This document shows, piece by piece, positions 47,057-56,165 of a DNA stretch of 64,000 nucleotides; the first letter of the stretch is position 1; each line of letters begins with the position of its first letter. A program made the translations under genes and the position numbers. The notes below the pieces were generated by a model. It did not search any database, had not been told where the DNA came from, and was given only the letters and a program-made list of their open reading frames with translations. Origin of the DNA: Bacteroidota bacterium (GTDB lineage: Bacteria > Bacteroidota > Bacteroidia > JACCXN01); NCBI GenBank assembly GCA_013696965.1, contig JACCXN010000030.1:13382-77381 (forward strand). Reading direction: 5' to 3'.

Positions 47057-48724
47057 TTAAAATTTAAATTCTTCTGTATATCCTTTATAATGAAATCTTA
47101 CTGTTTGTCCTGGCTTAAAATCAGAAACAGGTAAACTCAGCACTTCTGCCTGTTTTACGTTTACAATAAAATACTTATTCAAAAATCCCTGGCTATTTTC
47201 TATATGATAATAAAGATAAAAAATCCTTTGGGCCTCATAGTTTAATGTTTCATTCGAAACAAGTTCGTTTAAAGTGCTATTCAAATCTTTTTTTGGTAAA
47301 TATTCCTCTTTAATGGTAATTTTTACAAATGAATTATCAACGAAAACATGAAAGGTAGGAACTATATTAGGAGAATTTTCTTGGGTAAAATAATTTGCCC
47401 GTGGAATACCAAAACCATGCACATAATCATAATATGGATACAAATCGCCTGACTTTTCAATTTCTTTAAAAATTTCCATATTGTTTAATTTAGGATTTTT
47501 TTGCCAGGCACAAGCAGCAAAGCCAGCTATAAGAGGAGAGGCGAATGAGGTACCATTTGCCAGGGATAAATTAGCTTTTCCAGCAGCAATTACTTTTCCA
47601 AATGCACTTACATTGGGTTTCATTTTTTTTCTGGCATTGGGGCCATAAGAACTGAAAGTTATATGATAAAACTTATCAGGATCAATTCCTCCGACTGCCA
47701 GAACACTATCAGCATCAGCAGGAGTGCCAATAGTTTTCCAGCTTTTCCCTCCCTCGTTTCCGGCTGCATTTACCACAAGAATTCCTTTTGAAGCAGCCAT
47801 GTTTGCGGCACGGGAAACCAGACTGTAACTACCATCCATTTGCTCTTTAAAATACCTGTGATGGGTATATCCCAAAGAACTGTTAATTATATGCGCACCA
47901 TTTTTATCCGCCCATTCTGCAGCTGCAAGCCAATTTTCTTCCTCGGAAAAAGGTTCAAATTTTGCCCTTTCAGTACGAGCAAGAATAAACTCAGCACCAG
48001 TTGCAAGTCCTATTTTAATTGAATCAATGATGCCACCAATACAAGACATTACCATTGTACCATGTGGATTATATCCATAAACATGTTCCTTATTTTGGAC
48101 AAAATCCCAGGTTTTAATGATTCTTCCTGATTTCCTAATATGATCAAAAGCAGGATGGGTATTTACTCCAGGAAAACCAGCATCAAATATTGCTATTCTA
48201 ATTCCACGCCCATCAATATTTTGTTCTTCGAATTGTTTAATTCCCATGCTAGCCGTTTGGCTTGCCAAAAGATGTTGATCCTCACGAGAGAGTTTTTTAT
48301 ACATTTCTTCTGCCTTATCCTGTTTCGGGTTTTCTATAAATGCAAGTGAAGCAGAAGACGTGGAAAAAGGAATAATTTCAGTAACAAATGGCAACTTTTT
48401 AATGCTTTCTAATTGAGAAGTCTTTGCATAGCAAACAACTGCATTAAACCATCTTGTAGATTTCCCAACAGAATCAGCAAGTGCTTCCACGGAGGCTATA
48501 TAATTTTCATTAACAGGCCAATCGGTATTATCACTCATAGGCAAACCTGCGGCTTCCCTTCTTTCAATGGCCTTAGTATCAAAATATTCAAGTGGATTAA
48601 AACCTACAGAAGATTTATCTTTGAAAAAAATCCAGTATTTACCGTAATTTTGTCCAATTGCAACCGTATTAATTAAAAAGAAAAACAACAGGGGCAAGAG
48701 CAGGAAAAACCTATTAACACGCAT
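47057..48724 (-). CDS. S8 (subtilisin-like) serine protease without sorting domain
   Basis: A 555-residue secreted protease. A signal peptide (about 1-24) is followed by an inhibitor-I9-like prodomain (about 30-125). The catalytic domain has Asp181 (IAIFDAGFPG), His221 (NPHGTMV), the oxyanion Asn in NAAGNEG and Ser393 (NGTSFASPL). A beta domain of about 110 residues ends at YTEEFKF, with no T9SS C-terminal domain. It is therefore likely periplasmic or anchored otherwise, unlike the protease at 57.7 kb. It is followed by a small outer-membrane protein gene and is divergent from threonine aldolase. Confidence 0.92.
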   Translation of the reverse strand: MRVNRFFLLLPLLFFFLINTVAIGQNYGKYWIFFKDKSSVGFNPLEYFDTKAIERREAAGLPMSDNTDWPVNENYIASVEALADSVGKSTRWFNAVVCYAKTSQLESIKKLPFVTEIIPFSTSSASLAFIENPKQDKAEEMYKKLSREDQHLLASQTASMGIKQFEEQNIDGRGIRIAIFDAGFPGVNTHPAFDHIRKSGRIIKTWDFVQNKEHVYGYNPHGTMVMSCIGGIIDSIKIGLATGAEFILARTERAKFEPFSEEENWLAAAEWADKNGAHIINSSLGYTHHRYFKEQMDGSYSLVSRAANMAASKGILVVNAAGNEGGKSWKTIGTPADADSVLAVGGIDPDKFYHITFSSYGPNARKKMKPNVSAFGKVIAAGKANLSLANGTSFASPLIAGFAACAWQKNPKLNNMEIFKEIEKSGDLYPYYDYVHGFGIPRANYFTQENSPNIVPTFHVFVDNSFVKITIKEEYLPKKDLNSTLNELVSNETLNYEAQRIFYLYYHIENSQGFLNKYFIVNVKQAEVLSLPVSDFKPGQTVRFHYKGYTEEFKF

Positions 48725-48777
48725 AAAATAAAAATATCTACTAAAGTATTGATTTAATCTCTCTCAAACAAATTACA

Positions 48778-49806
48778 ATGAATTCAATTGATTTAAGAAG
48801 CGATACCGTTACAAAACCAGGAAAAGCAATGCTTGAGGCCATGTTTAATGCACGGGTTGGAGATGATGTTTTTGAAGAAGATGAAGCAGTAAATCAATTG
48901 GAACAACAATCAGCGCAAATGTTTGGCATGGAAGCTGGGCTATTTTGCCCCTCTGGAACAATGACCAATCAAATTGGAATAAAAATATTAACACAACCAG
49001 GCGATGAAGTAATTTGCGATGCGCTCTCCCACATTTATAATTATGAGGGTGGAGGAATTTCTTTTAACTCCTCGGCTTCGGTAAAACTTATCCATAGCTT
49101 TAATGGTATTTTCAATGCAGAAAATGTTATTGATAACATAAATCCTGATAATGTTCATTATCCAAAATCCTCATTAGTTAGCATTGAAAACACAAGCAAT
49201 CGTGGAGGAGGCTGTTGTTGGAACATTGAAAATGTTAGGCAGATTGCTGAAGTTTGCAAACAAAACAAATTGTATTTTCATTTGGATGGCGCCCGTATTT
49301 TTAATGCACTTGCCCATACTGGAGAATCGGCTAAAGACTATGGAAAATTATTTGATACAATATCAGTGTGTCTATCAAAGGGATTAGGAGCTCCTGCAGG
49401 TTCTGTATTGCTTGCTAACAAAGAATTAATTAAAAAAGCGCGAAGAATTAGAAAAGTTTTGGGTGGAGGAATGCGACAAGCAGGCTATTTGGCTGCTGCC
49501 GGAACATTTGCTTTAGACAATAACATTGAAAGATTAAAGCAAGACCATTTAAAAGCAAAAATTCTTGAACAATGCATAAAAGCGCTTCCTTTTGTTGAGG
49601 AGGTATTTCCAGTACAGACAAACATTGTTGTATTCAAGTTAATTGATGCTTTTAAAACTGATTCATTTATTGATAAACTTGGCAAAAAAGGGATTAAAGT
49701 GGTGGCATTCGGAAAACAAACTATCCGAATGGTTACTCATTTAGATATTAATGATTCTGAAATAGATAGAACTATTACGGAATTAAAGAAATTGGAAATA
49801 AATTGA
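48778..49806 (+). CDS. ltaE: Low-specificity L-threonine aldolase
   Basis: PLP-dependent cleavage of threonine or allo-threonine to glycine and acetaldehyde. The 342 residues start MNSIDLRSDTVTKPG, the diagnostic N-terminus. They contain the PLP-Lys motif SVCLSKGLGAPAGSV and the His/Asp residues in YFHLDGARIFNAL. The length matches the family (about 340). It stands alone between two minus-strand groups. Confidence 0.93.
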   Translation: MNSIDLRSDTVTKPGKAMLEAMFNARVGDDVFEEDEAVNQLEQQSAQMFGMEAGLFCPSGTMTNQIGIKILTQPGDEVICDALSHIYNYEGGGISFNSSASVKLIHSFNGIFNAENVIDNINPDNVHYPKSSLVSIENTSNRGGGCCWNIENVRQIAEVCKQNKLYFHLDGARIFNALAHTGESAKDYGKLFDTISVCLSKGLGAPAGSVLLANKELIKKARRIRKVLGGGMRQAGYLAAAGTFALDNNIERLKQDHLKAKILEQCIKALPFVEEVFPVQTNIVVFKLIDAFKTDSFIDKLGKKGIKVVAFGKQTIRMVTHLDINDSEIDRTITELKKLEIN

Positions 49807-49833
49807 AGAAAAAAATTGAGGGAAGACTATTTA

Positions 49834-50430
49834 TTAAGCACTACAAGGTTCACGCATATCAATAAATGTAATGTACCATTTCATATTAATCATTGAAAAA
49901 CACCAGGTGTAATTAGAGGTATTAACAACAGTTACATCAATTGTGGCAACAAGATTTTTGACTTCCACTTTTTCTTTCTCACTCACATCCAGAAATTCCC
50001 AAAAATTTCCTTTTGAAAGCCTGTTTTCTTCTTTTACAAAAACACCTTTTTTAGTCCAGAAATCAGGGAAATTATCACAATCGATAAGCGGCAGTTCTTC
50101 ATGATTAAACTTGGTTGTTACTGTACTTCTGTCAAAAACAAAAAATGATTTATCGTTGTAATGAGGGCTAAAAACAGCTATGTCCTTTACATTAACAATT
50201 GATGGTAGCGCTCCTGGTGATTCAATTATATACAATCCATGTACAGGATGAATATATTTGTTAAACCCATCGCGATCGCCTCTTGAAACAGTCTTGAAAA
50301 AATCTTCATAAACATAATTGAAATCCTTAGGCCCATTGTCATTTTTTATTTCGGCATTATTTTCCGACAACTGCTTTGGGGAACAGGAAAATAAAAGAAA
50401 ACAAATAAAAAAAAGTACTAAACTTTTCAT
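49834..50430 (-). CDS. Uncharacterised lipoprotein, 198 residues
   Basis: The N-terminus MKSLVLFFICFLLFSC is a type II signal with lipobox LFSC (Cys16). The mature domain (about 180 residues) has mixed alpha/beta character, including VYEDFFKTVSRGDRDGFNKYI and a Trp-rich end (WCFSMINMKWYITFIDMREP). No family is recognised. It overlaps the PafA-like phosphatase gene by 4 bases, so the two are co-translated and the product probably sits in the same compartment. Confidence 0.78.
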   Translation of the reverse strand: MKSLVLFFICFLLFSCSPKQLSENNAEIKNDNGPKDFNYVYEDFFKTVSRGDRDGFNKYIHPVHGLYIIESPGALPSIVNVKDIAVFSPHYNDKSFFVFDRSTVTTKFNHEELPLIDCDNFPDFWTKKGVFVKEENRLSKGNFWEFLDVSEKEKVEVKNLVATIDVTVVNTSNYTWCFSMINMKWYITFIDMREPCSA

Positions 50431-52076
50431 TTTTTATATAATGGATTTAACACAGCATTAATAGGGGTTCCAGTATTACCATTTGGCATTGAAACTTTAA
50501 GAATAACAGATAAAGTAGGGGCTATATCCGTAATAAAATAAGGTTCACTGGTTTCCCCTTTCTTAATTTTCCATCCATACCAAATCAAAGGAACATGTGT
50601 ATCGTAGTTATAGACTGTACCATGTGTTGTTCCCTTAATATTAAATTCCATCCAACCTGGCTCCAATACAATTGCTACATCTCCGGAACGCTGCTGGTGA
50701 AAGCCTGCCTGCACAAGTGAAGCAGGTTTGTGAACAAAATCGGATGTTGATAATTCCTGAGAAGTATAAACATTCGAAATATTAGGATAATTAATCAGAT
50801 ACTGCTTTGCAAATTGTTGCATCTGATATAAATCAATCCCTTTTTCGAAAATTAACTTCCTGTTAAAAGTAAACTGTTCATTGTAATAACTTAAAATCCA
50901 ATCTCCTTTTCCGTATTTTTCATTTAACAATTGCCTTAAATCAGCCAATGGTTTGGATGAATCAAAAATTCCGGCAGGCATTTTATTGTGGTTTAAAAAT
51001 CCCGGATTATGCGCAGCCCCATGATCTGCGGTTAAAAAAATCAAATAGTTTTCCTTTCCAACCTGCTTGTCAAGAAAAGCAATAAGTTCGGCAATATCCT
51101 TGTCTAGTCGCAGGTAATTATCCTGAATTTCTATGGAATGAGTTCCAAATTGATGACCAATATAATCCGGAGATGAAAAACTAACAGCAATAAAATCTGT
51201 ATTTTCTCCTTTTCCTAAATTCTCATTTATTACAGTTTCCATTACAAAATCTTTGGTAAATGTATTTCCAAAAGGGGTTTCACGAAGAAGTCCAAGTCCT
51301 TTTAATTTTACAATTTCAGGAAGATTATGAGGGAAAACAGGTTTATCCTGACCATTAAAAGCTTCTTCAAATGGATTATCATCAGCAAAGCTTTCTTTAT
51401 ATTGCGCTATTGGCAATAAAGTGTTCCACGGAGAAGAAAGATATTTGGAGGGAAGTTTTTTATTGTTAAACTGTTTTACCCAGGCAGGCAATTCAGCCAT
51501 GTAATGTGTACTGCTTATCCAGTTTCCAGTTTCGGAATCATACCAGTAAGCAGCATCGGCAGAATGTCCGGCAGGCAGTATTGCTCCTCTGTCTTTTAAT
51601 GAAATTCCAATAACCTTGGATTTGAAATTGCTTGAAATTTTCAATTCATCAGTAATTGTTGTCGTAAGCATATTAGCAGGAGACATTACTCCAGCTAAAG
51701 TATGACTGCCAACAGTTTTCACATTAGCATCATCCGTACAATAAATTTTACGCTTTTCTTTTAAAACGTACCAATTGTTTCCTATTATACCATGAATTGA
51801 GGGGGTTGCTCCTGTGTAAATAGATGCATGACCAGGTGCAGTGAATGTTGGCATGTAATTGAAACTTGTATTCTTACAATTGAATCCCTCATTCATTAGC
51901 TTTTTAAAGCCATCGTTTCCGTATTTTTCCCAATAGCGGTATAAATAATCGTAGCGCATTTGATCTACCACAATTCCTACAACCAATTTTGGCTGCTCAT
52001 TTGATTTTGCTTTTTGTGAAAAAGAAATTTGTTGAAAAAGCATTAAAAAGCAAAGGGATAAAAAAACTTTTTTCAT
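50427..52076 (-). CDS. Alkaline phosphatase superfamily protein, PafA-like
   Basis: A 549-residue exported phosphatase of the alkaline-phosphatase superfamily. ATG 52076 gives a signal peptide (MKKVFLSLCFLMLFQQISFSQ); an in-frame start at 52238 would overlap crcB and is rejected. Metal ligands and nucleophile are visible: VGIVVDQMRYDYL (Asp), the nucleophile Thr in FTAPGHASIYTG, then FAVSFSSPDYIGHQFG-type residues and LTADHGAAHNPG (Asp/His). This is the PafA type, which acts on phosphate monoesters in the Bacteroidota periplasm. It overlaps the downstream lipoprotein gene by 4 bases. Confidence 0.9.
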   Translation of the reverse strand: MKKVFLSLCFLMLFQQISFSQKAKSNEQPKLVVGIVVDQMRYDYLYRYWEKYGNDGFKKLMNEGFNCKNTSFNYMPTFTAPGHASIYTGATPSIHGIIGNNWYVLKEKRKIYCTDDANVKTVGSHTLAGVMSPANMLTTTITDELKISSNFKSKVIGISLKDRGAILPAGHSADAAYWYDSETGNWISSTHYMAELPAWVKQFNNKKLPSKYLSSPWNTLLPIAQYKESFADDNPFEEAFNGQDKPVFPHNLPEIVKLKGLGLLRETPFGNTFTKDFVMETVINENLGKGENTDFIAVSFSSPDYIGHQFGTHSIEIQDNYLRLDKDIAELIAFLDKQVGKENYLIFLTADHGAAHNPGFLNHNKMPAGIFDSSKPLADLRQLLNEKYGKGDWILSYYNEQFTFNRKLIFEKGIDLYQMQQFAKQYLINYPNISNVYTSQELSTSDFVHKPASLVQAGFHQQRSGDVAIVLEPGWMEFNIKGTTHGTVYNYDTHVPLIWYGWKIKKGETSEPYFITDIAPTLSVILKVSMPNGNTGTPINAVLNPLYKK

Positions 52077-52084
52077 AGCAATTT

Positions 52085-52456
52085 TTAAATCGTTAATTTT
52101 TTGGAAAGTATAAAAACAATTCCAATACACATGGCCAGGCTTAATGCAATGTTTAATATTGCATAAGCAGAGTATCCGGAACGAAAAAGCAATACAGTTT
52201 CCAAACTGAAGGTTGAAAAAGTACTGAATCCACCACAAAATCCTACGAAAAGTAATAATTCCATATTTTGGTTAATTATCTTTTTTTCAGAGAAAAAAAC
52301 CATCAATGAAATTAAAATTATGCAACTTAAAACATTGGCTATTAAAGTGGCTAATGGAAAGAATAAATTGAAATTATGAGTGATTAATTTTGATATTCCA
52401 TACCTGGATACACTTCCTAAACCTCCTCCTAAAAACACCCATAAAAACTGGATCAT
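52085..52456 (-). CDS. crcB: Fluoride channel protein CrcB/Fluc
   Basis: Small dual-topology fluoride exporter. The 123 residues show four membrane helices, the N-terminal GGGLGSVSRYGIS, the Asn of TLIANVLSC and the phenylalanine-rich GFCGGFSTFSTFSLE that forms the fluoride path. It lies 8 bases before the PafA-like phosphatase. I looked for a fluoride riboswitch in the 80 bases upstream and did not see one. Confidence 0.95.
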   Translation of the reverse strand: MIQFLWVFLGGGLGSVSRYGISKLITHNFNLFFPLATLIANVLSCIILISLMVFFSEKKIINQNMELLLFVGFCGGFSTFSTFSLETVLLFRSGYSAYAILNIALSLAMCIGIVFILSKKLTI

Positions 52457-52536
52457 TGGTAATCTTCTTTTTGTGTGAATTTAAGCAAGAACATCAAATC
52501 ATGAATTTGCATTTCTAGTGATTAAAAAAGGCAATT

Positions 52537-53877
52537 TCAATCAAGAGAAGTCTTAACATTTGTTTGTTCATTTACAATTTCCCTTCCTATGCTATCGTAA
52601 TAAAAACCATGATCCTTCATTACATTTAAATCATAAAGGTTTCTGCCATCAAACACAGTTTTATTCTTCATTAAGGCAGCAATTTTATTAAAATCAGGAT
52701 TTCTGAAAACAGCCCATTCAGTTGCTATTAATAAACAATCTGCATCCTTTAGCATCTGATACTGATCGTTATTCAAATCAATCTTATTTCCATAAAGCTT
52801 TCTAACATTATTCATAGCTTCCGGATCAAATGCTGTAATTGTTGCTCCTAGTTCTAAAAGCTCATTAATAATATGCAAAGCTGGAGCTTCGCGAATATCA
52901 TCTGTATCAGGTTTAAATGACAAACCCCATACTGCTATTTTTTTTCCTTTTAAATTGTTTTTAAAGTACTTTTTTAGTTTAGAAACAATAATTGTTTTCT
53001 GCCTTTCATTTACTTGCATAACTGAATTCAGAATTTTAAAATCATAACTATTGTCTTTTGATGTTTTAGCAAGTGCCTGCACATCTTTAGGAAAACAGCT
53101 TCCTCCATAACCAATTCCTGAGAATAAAAATCTTTTACCAATACGCTCATCAGAACCTATTCCCATTCTGACCATATCTACATTTGCGCCTACTTTTTCG
53201 CAAAGGTTTGCAATTTCATTCATAAATGAAATTTTTGTGGCAAGGAATGCATTTGCTGCATATTTGGTAAGTTCAGCTGAGCGCTCATCCATAAAAATAA
53301 TTGGATTTCCTTGTCGCACATAAGGCTTATATAAATCAGTCATTGTTTTAACTGCCTTTTCGGAACTAGCACCAATAACAACACGGTCTGGTTTCATGAA
53401 ATCCTCAACCGCAAATCCTTCTCTTAAAAACTCAGGGTTAGAAACCACATCAAAATCCACCTTTGCATGTTCCGCAATTGCCTGTCGAACTAATTCGGCG
53501 GTTCCAACTGGCACTGTGCTTTTATCCACAATAACTTTGTAGTTTTTCAGTAATTTTCCAAGTTCTTTGGCAACTCCTAAAATATATGAAAGATCTGCAG
53601 AGCCATCCTCTCCCGGAGGGGTAGGCAAGGCAAGAAAAACAATTTCAGCATGTTTTATCCCCTTTTCAAGATCCGTGGTGAAATTCAACCTGCCTTGTTT
53701 AATGTTTCTTTCAAAATATACATCAAGATGGGGTTCATAAATTGGGATAATACCATCTTTCATTTTTTGAACTTTTTCCCGATCAATATCAATGCAAATT
53801 ACATTATTTCCTGTTTCTGCAAGGCAAGTTCCTGTTACCAAACCTACATATCCTGTTCCTACTACAGCTATTTCCAT
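52537..53877 (-). CDS. ugd: UDP-glucose/UDP-sugar 6-dehydrogenase
   Basis: NAD-dependent oxidation of a UDP-hexose to the uronate. The 446 residues show the N-terminal Rossmann motif VGTGYVGLVTGTCLA, DKSTVPVGT, the catalytic Cys in GIGYGGSCFPKDV and the C-terminal VWGLSFKPDTDDIREAP. The length fits UGDH. It follows a DegT aminotransferase gene by 64 bases on the same strand, suggesting a nucleotide-sugar module for the surface polysaccharide. UDP-ManNAc dehydrogenase activity cannot be fully excluded. Confidence 0.92.
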   Translation of the reverse strand: MEIAVVGTGYVGLVTGTCLAETGNNVICIDIDREKVQKMKDGIIPIYEPHLDVYFERNIKQGRLNFTTDLEKGIKHAEIVFLALPTPPGEDGSADLSYILGVAKELGKLLKNYKVIVDKSTVPVGTAELVRQAIAEHAKVDFDVVSNPEFLREGFAVEDFMKPDRVVIGASSEKAVKTMTDLYKPYVRQGNPIIFMDERSAELTKYAANAFLATKISFMNEIANLCEKVGANVDMVRMGIGSDERIGKRFLFSGIGYGGSCFPKDVQALAKTSKDNSYDFKILNSVMQVNERQKTIIVSKLKKYFKNNLKGKKIAVWGLSFKPDTDDIREAPALHIINELLELGATITAFDPEAMNNVRKLYGNKIDLNNDQYQMLKDADCLLIATEWAVFRNPDFNKIAALMKNKTVFDGRNLYDLNVMKDHGFYYDSIGREIVNEQTNVKTSLD

Positions 53878-53941
53878 TTTTTTTATTTAATTCCTTTTTT
53901 TATTAAAATCGCAATGCAATATAGTCAAAATCGTTTAACCT

Positions 53942-55063
53942 TCAAAAAGACAGTACGGCATCCGTTATATACTTAAGCTGTTCTTCATCCAATTCAGTAT
54001 GCATAGGGAGAGAGATAACTTTTTCGCAAAGTGATTCGGTTACTGGGAAATCGCCACTTTTATATCTTGAGTCGGTGTATGCTTTTTGTTTATGCAATGG
54101 AACAGGATAATAAATCATTGCCGGTATTTCTTTTCCAGCCAGGTATTCCCTTAATTTTGCCCTGTCAATTCCTTCTAATTTAAGTGTATATTGATGAAAA
54201 ACGTGATCAGAATAAGACGTCCTTGCAGGAGCATGAATTCCAGGATGAGCTGAAAAAGCTTTGTCATAATAATCAGCAGCACTTTGTCTTGCCTTGGCAT
54301 AATGATCCAGTAAGGGAAGTTTTATTCTCAAAACAGCTGCCTGTATACTGTCCAGCCTGGAATTAACGCCAATTTCATCATGATAATATTGTACAGATTG
54401 TCCATGATTGGCAATCATTTTTATTTTTTTTGCCAGCTCATCATTGTTGGTAAAAATTGCACCACCATCTCCATAACAACCTAAATTTTTAGAAGGGAAA
54501 AATGAAGTACATCCAACAGTTCCAATAGTACCGGCTTTTTTCACACTACCATCAGAAAAAGTATAGCGGGCTCCGATTGCTTGAGCCGTATCTTCAATAA
54601 CAAAAAGATTGTTTTTTTTTGCAATAGCCATTATTTTTTCCATATCAGCACATTGTCCGAACAAATGAACCGGAACAATTGCTTTAGTTTTAGGAGTTAT
54701 TGCCTTTTCAAGTGCTTCTACATCTATATTGAAAGTATCTGGGTTTACATCCACCAGCACAGGAGTTAATTTAAGCAAGGCCATTACTTCTGCAGTAGCT
54801 ACATAGGTAAAACTGGCAGTAATAACCTCATCTCCTGGCTCAAGCCCAAGAGCCATCATGGCTACTTGCAGGGCATCTGTTCCATTGGCGCAAGGTATTA
54901 CATTTTTAACATCCAGGTATTGTTCAAGTTCTGATTGAAATTCCTTTACCTCTGGCCCATTGATAAATGCAGTTGATCTAATAACATCAATTACGGCCTT
55001 ATCAATCTTCTCCTGTATTTTATCATATTGACCTTTAAGATCAACCATATTTATTTTCTTCAT
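53942..55063 (-). CDS. DegT/DnrJ/EryC1/StrS sugar aminotransferase
   Basis: PLP-dependent aminotransferase that puts an amino group on a nucleotide-activated keto-sugar. The 373 residues begin INMVDLKGQYDKIQEKID, show FTYVATAEVMAL, the internal-aldimine Lys in FFPSKNLGCYGDGG and the C-terminal IPAMIYYPVPLHKQKAY. It is closest in pattern to the WlbE/WbpE class (UDP-3-keto-GlcNAcA aminotransferases). The neighbouring dehydrogenase is consistent with this, but the dehydratase/oxidase partners are not in the window. Confidence 0.9.
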   Translation of the reverse strand: MKKINMVDLKGQYDKIQEKIDKAVIDVIRSTAFINGPEVKEFQSELEQYLDVKNVIPCANGTDALQVAMMALGLEPGDEVITASFTYVATAEVMALLKLTPVLVDVNPDTFNIDVEALEKAITPKTKAIVPVHLFGQCADMEKIMAIAKKNNLFVIEDTAQAIGARYTFSDGSVKKAGTIGTVGCTSFFPSKNLGCYGDGGAIFTNNDELAKKIKMIANHGQSVQYYHDEIGVNSRLDSIQAAVLRIKLPLLDHYAKARQSAADYYDKAFSAHPGIHAPARTSYSDHVFHQYTLKLEGIDRAKLREYLAGKEIPAMIYYPVPLHKQKAYTDSRYKSGDFPVTESLCEKVISLPMHTELDEEQLKYITDAVLSF

Positions 55064-55392
55064 ATTCTTTGATTATTCGACTGCGAATATAATCAAAAAT
55101 GAAAAATTCAGTGCATGATTCAAATAAATGAGTAGTATTAAAATGATTGAAAGATTGCATTTTTACTCCTAAAAACATTTTCAAATCGCTCAAAAATCCG
55201 GCAATAAGATTTTACTAATATCGTTCAAAAGGGTATCTTAGCCAAAATTTCAGCCAGGCACAACTTTTTTACAAACAGGAATAAATAAACATAGCTGTCC
55301 CGATAAATTGGGATGATAATAAAAAGGCCTAATGCTTAAGCATTCATGAGTTCCTTTGAGGAATAATTATAAAACGAATAAATTATATACAA
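55064..55392. other. 329-base intergenic region with a hairpin repeat
   Basis: No coding frame of note. It holds the start region of the aminotransferase (an imperfect inverted repeat at 55071-55094), a TATCTTAG box, the hairpin repeat at 55289-55316 described separately and a 14-base palindrome AATGCTTAAGCATT (55330-55343). Confidence 0.6.
55289..55316 (+). repeat. REP-like hairpin leader element, copy A
   Basis: The segment AACATAGCTGTCCCGAT followed by AAATTGGGATG can fold on the imperfect palindrome TCCCGATAAATTGGGA. A near copy in the opposite orientation lies at 60459-60486. In both cases the element sits in the leader of a gene for a membrane or exported product, and both leaders end with a nearly identical AAATTATATACAAATG-type start region. 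Confidence 0.65.
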
Positions 55393-56148
55393 ATGAAAAA
55401 ACACATTGCCTTACTTTTGTTTTCATGCTGTTTTTCATTGCTTTCGTATTCCCAGGTAAATGTTGAAGATTCTATAATATCTACTCCCATTATTGTTGCG
55501 AATTATGCATACCAGTTTCCTGGTGGAAATTTAAAGGACAGGTTTGGAAATAATTCAAGCATTGGTATTTCCTTTTTACAAAAAACAAAACAAAACTGGC
55601 TCTGGGGCTTTGAATTCAGTTTTATTTTTGGTGGAAAAGTAAAAGAGGATTCTTTATTTCGAAACATATCAACCAAAAATGATTTTCTAATTAACCAACA
55701 TGGCGCATATGCTGAAATCCGTTTTTTTGAAAGAGGCCATTTAAGTACTTTAAAAGGTGGAAGGTTGTTTCCTGCTTTAGGCCCAAATCCTAATTGCGGA
55801 TTCATTGCCATTGCAAGTGTAGGCTTGCTCCAACATAAAATTCGGATTGAAAATCCTGAAAACAATACTCCACAAATTTTAAATGATTACAAAAAAGGGT
55901 ATGACCGTTTAACAAATGGCCTTGCTGTTTCTGAATTTTTTGGTTACATGTATTTAAGCAACAACAGACTTTTGAATTTTTACGGTGGGGTTGAATTTGT
56001 TCAGGCCTGGACTCAAAACAGGAGGGATTTTAATTTTGACACCATGGAGAAAGACAATACCCGGAGAAATGACTTTATGTCCGGAATAAAGGTAGGCTGG
56101 GTAATTCCTCTTTATAAAAAAATGCCTAATAAATTTTATTATTACTGA
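55393..56148 (+). CDS. Uncharacterised outer membrane protein, 251 residues
   Basis: Signal peptide about 1-20 (ending LLSYS). The mature part has amphipathic strands and conserved-looking segments such as YAYQFPGGNLKDRFGNNSSIG and GGVEFVQAWTQNRRDFNFDT. Proteins of this type recur beside waaA in Bacteroidota as far as I recall. A small barrel is likely; function unknown. It starts 17 bases before waaA, so co-transcription is likely. Confidence 0.82.
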   Translation: MKKHIALLLFSCCFSLLSYSQVNVEDSIISTPIIVANYAYQFPGGNLKDRFGNNSSIGISFLQKTKQNWLWGFEFSFIFGGKVKEDSLFRNISTKNDFLINQHGAYAEIRFFERGHLSTLKGGRLFPALGPNPNCGFIAIASVGLLQHKIRIENPENNTPQILNDYKKGYDRLTNGLAVSEFFGYMYLSNNRLLNFYGGVEFVQAWTQNRRDFNFDTMEKDNTRRNDFMSGIKVGWVIPLYKKMPNKFYYY

Positions 56149-56165
56149 TAATCCATTCAGGGCAA

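Noticed and set aside
52077-52238. Longer start for the PafA-like phosphatase
   Set aside because: It would overlap crcB by about 150 bases and hide the signal peptide; the added residues are a shadow frame of crcB.
52457-52536. Fluoride riboswitch before crcB
   Set aside because: No sequence resembling the fluoride aptamer core was found in the 80-base spacer.
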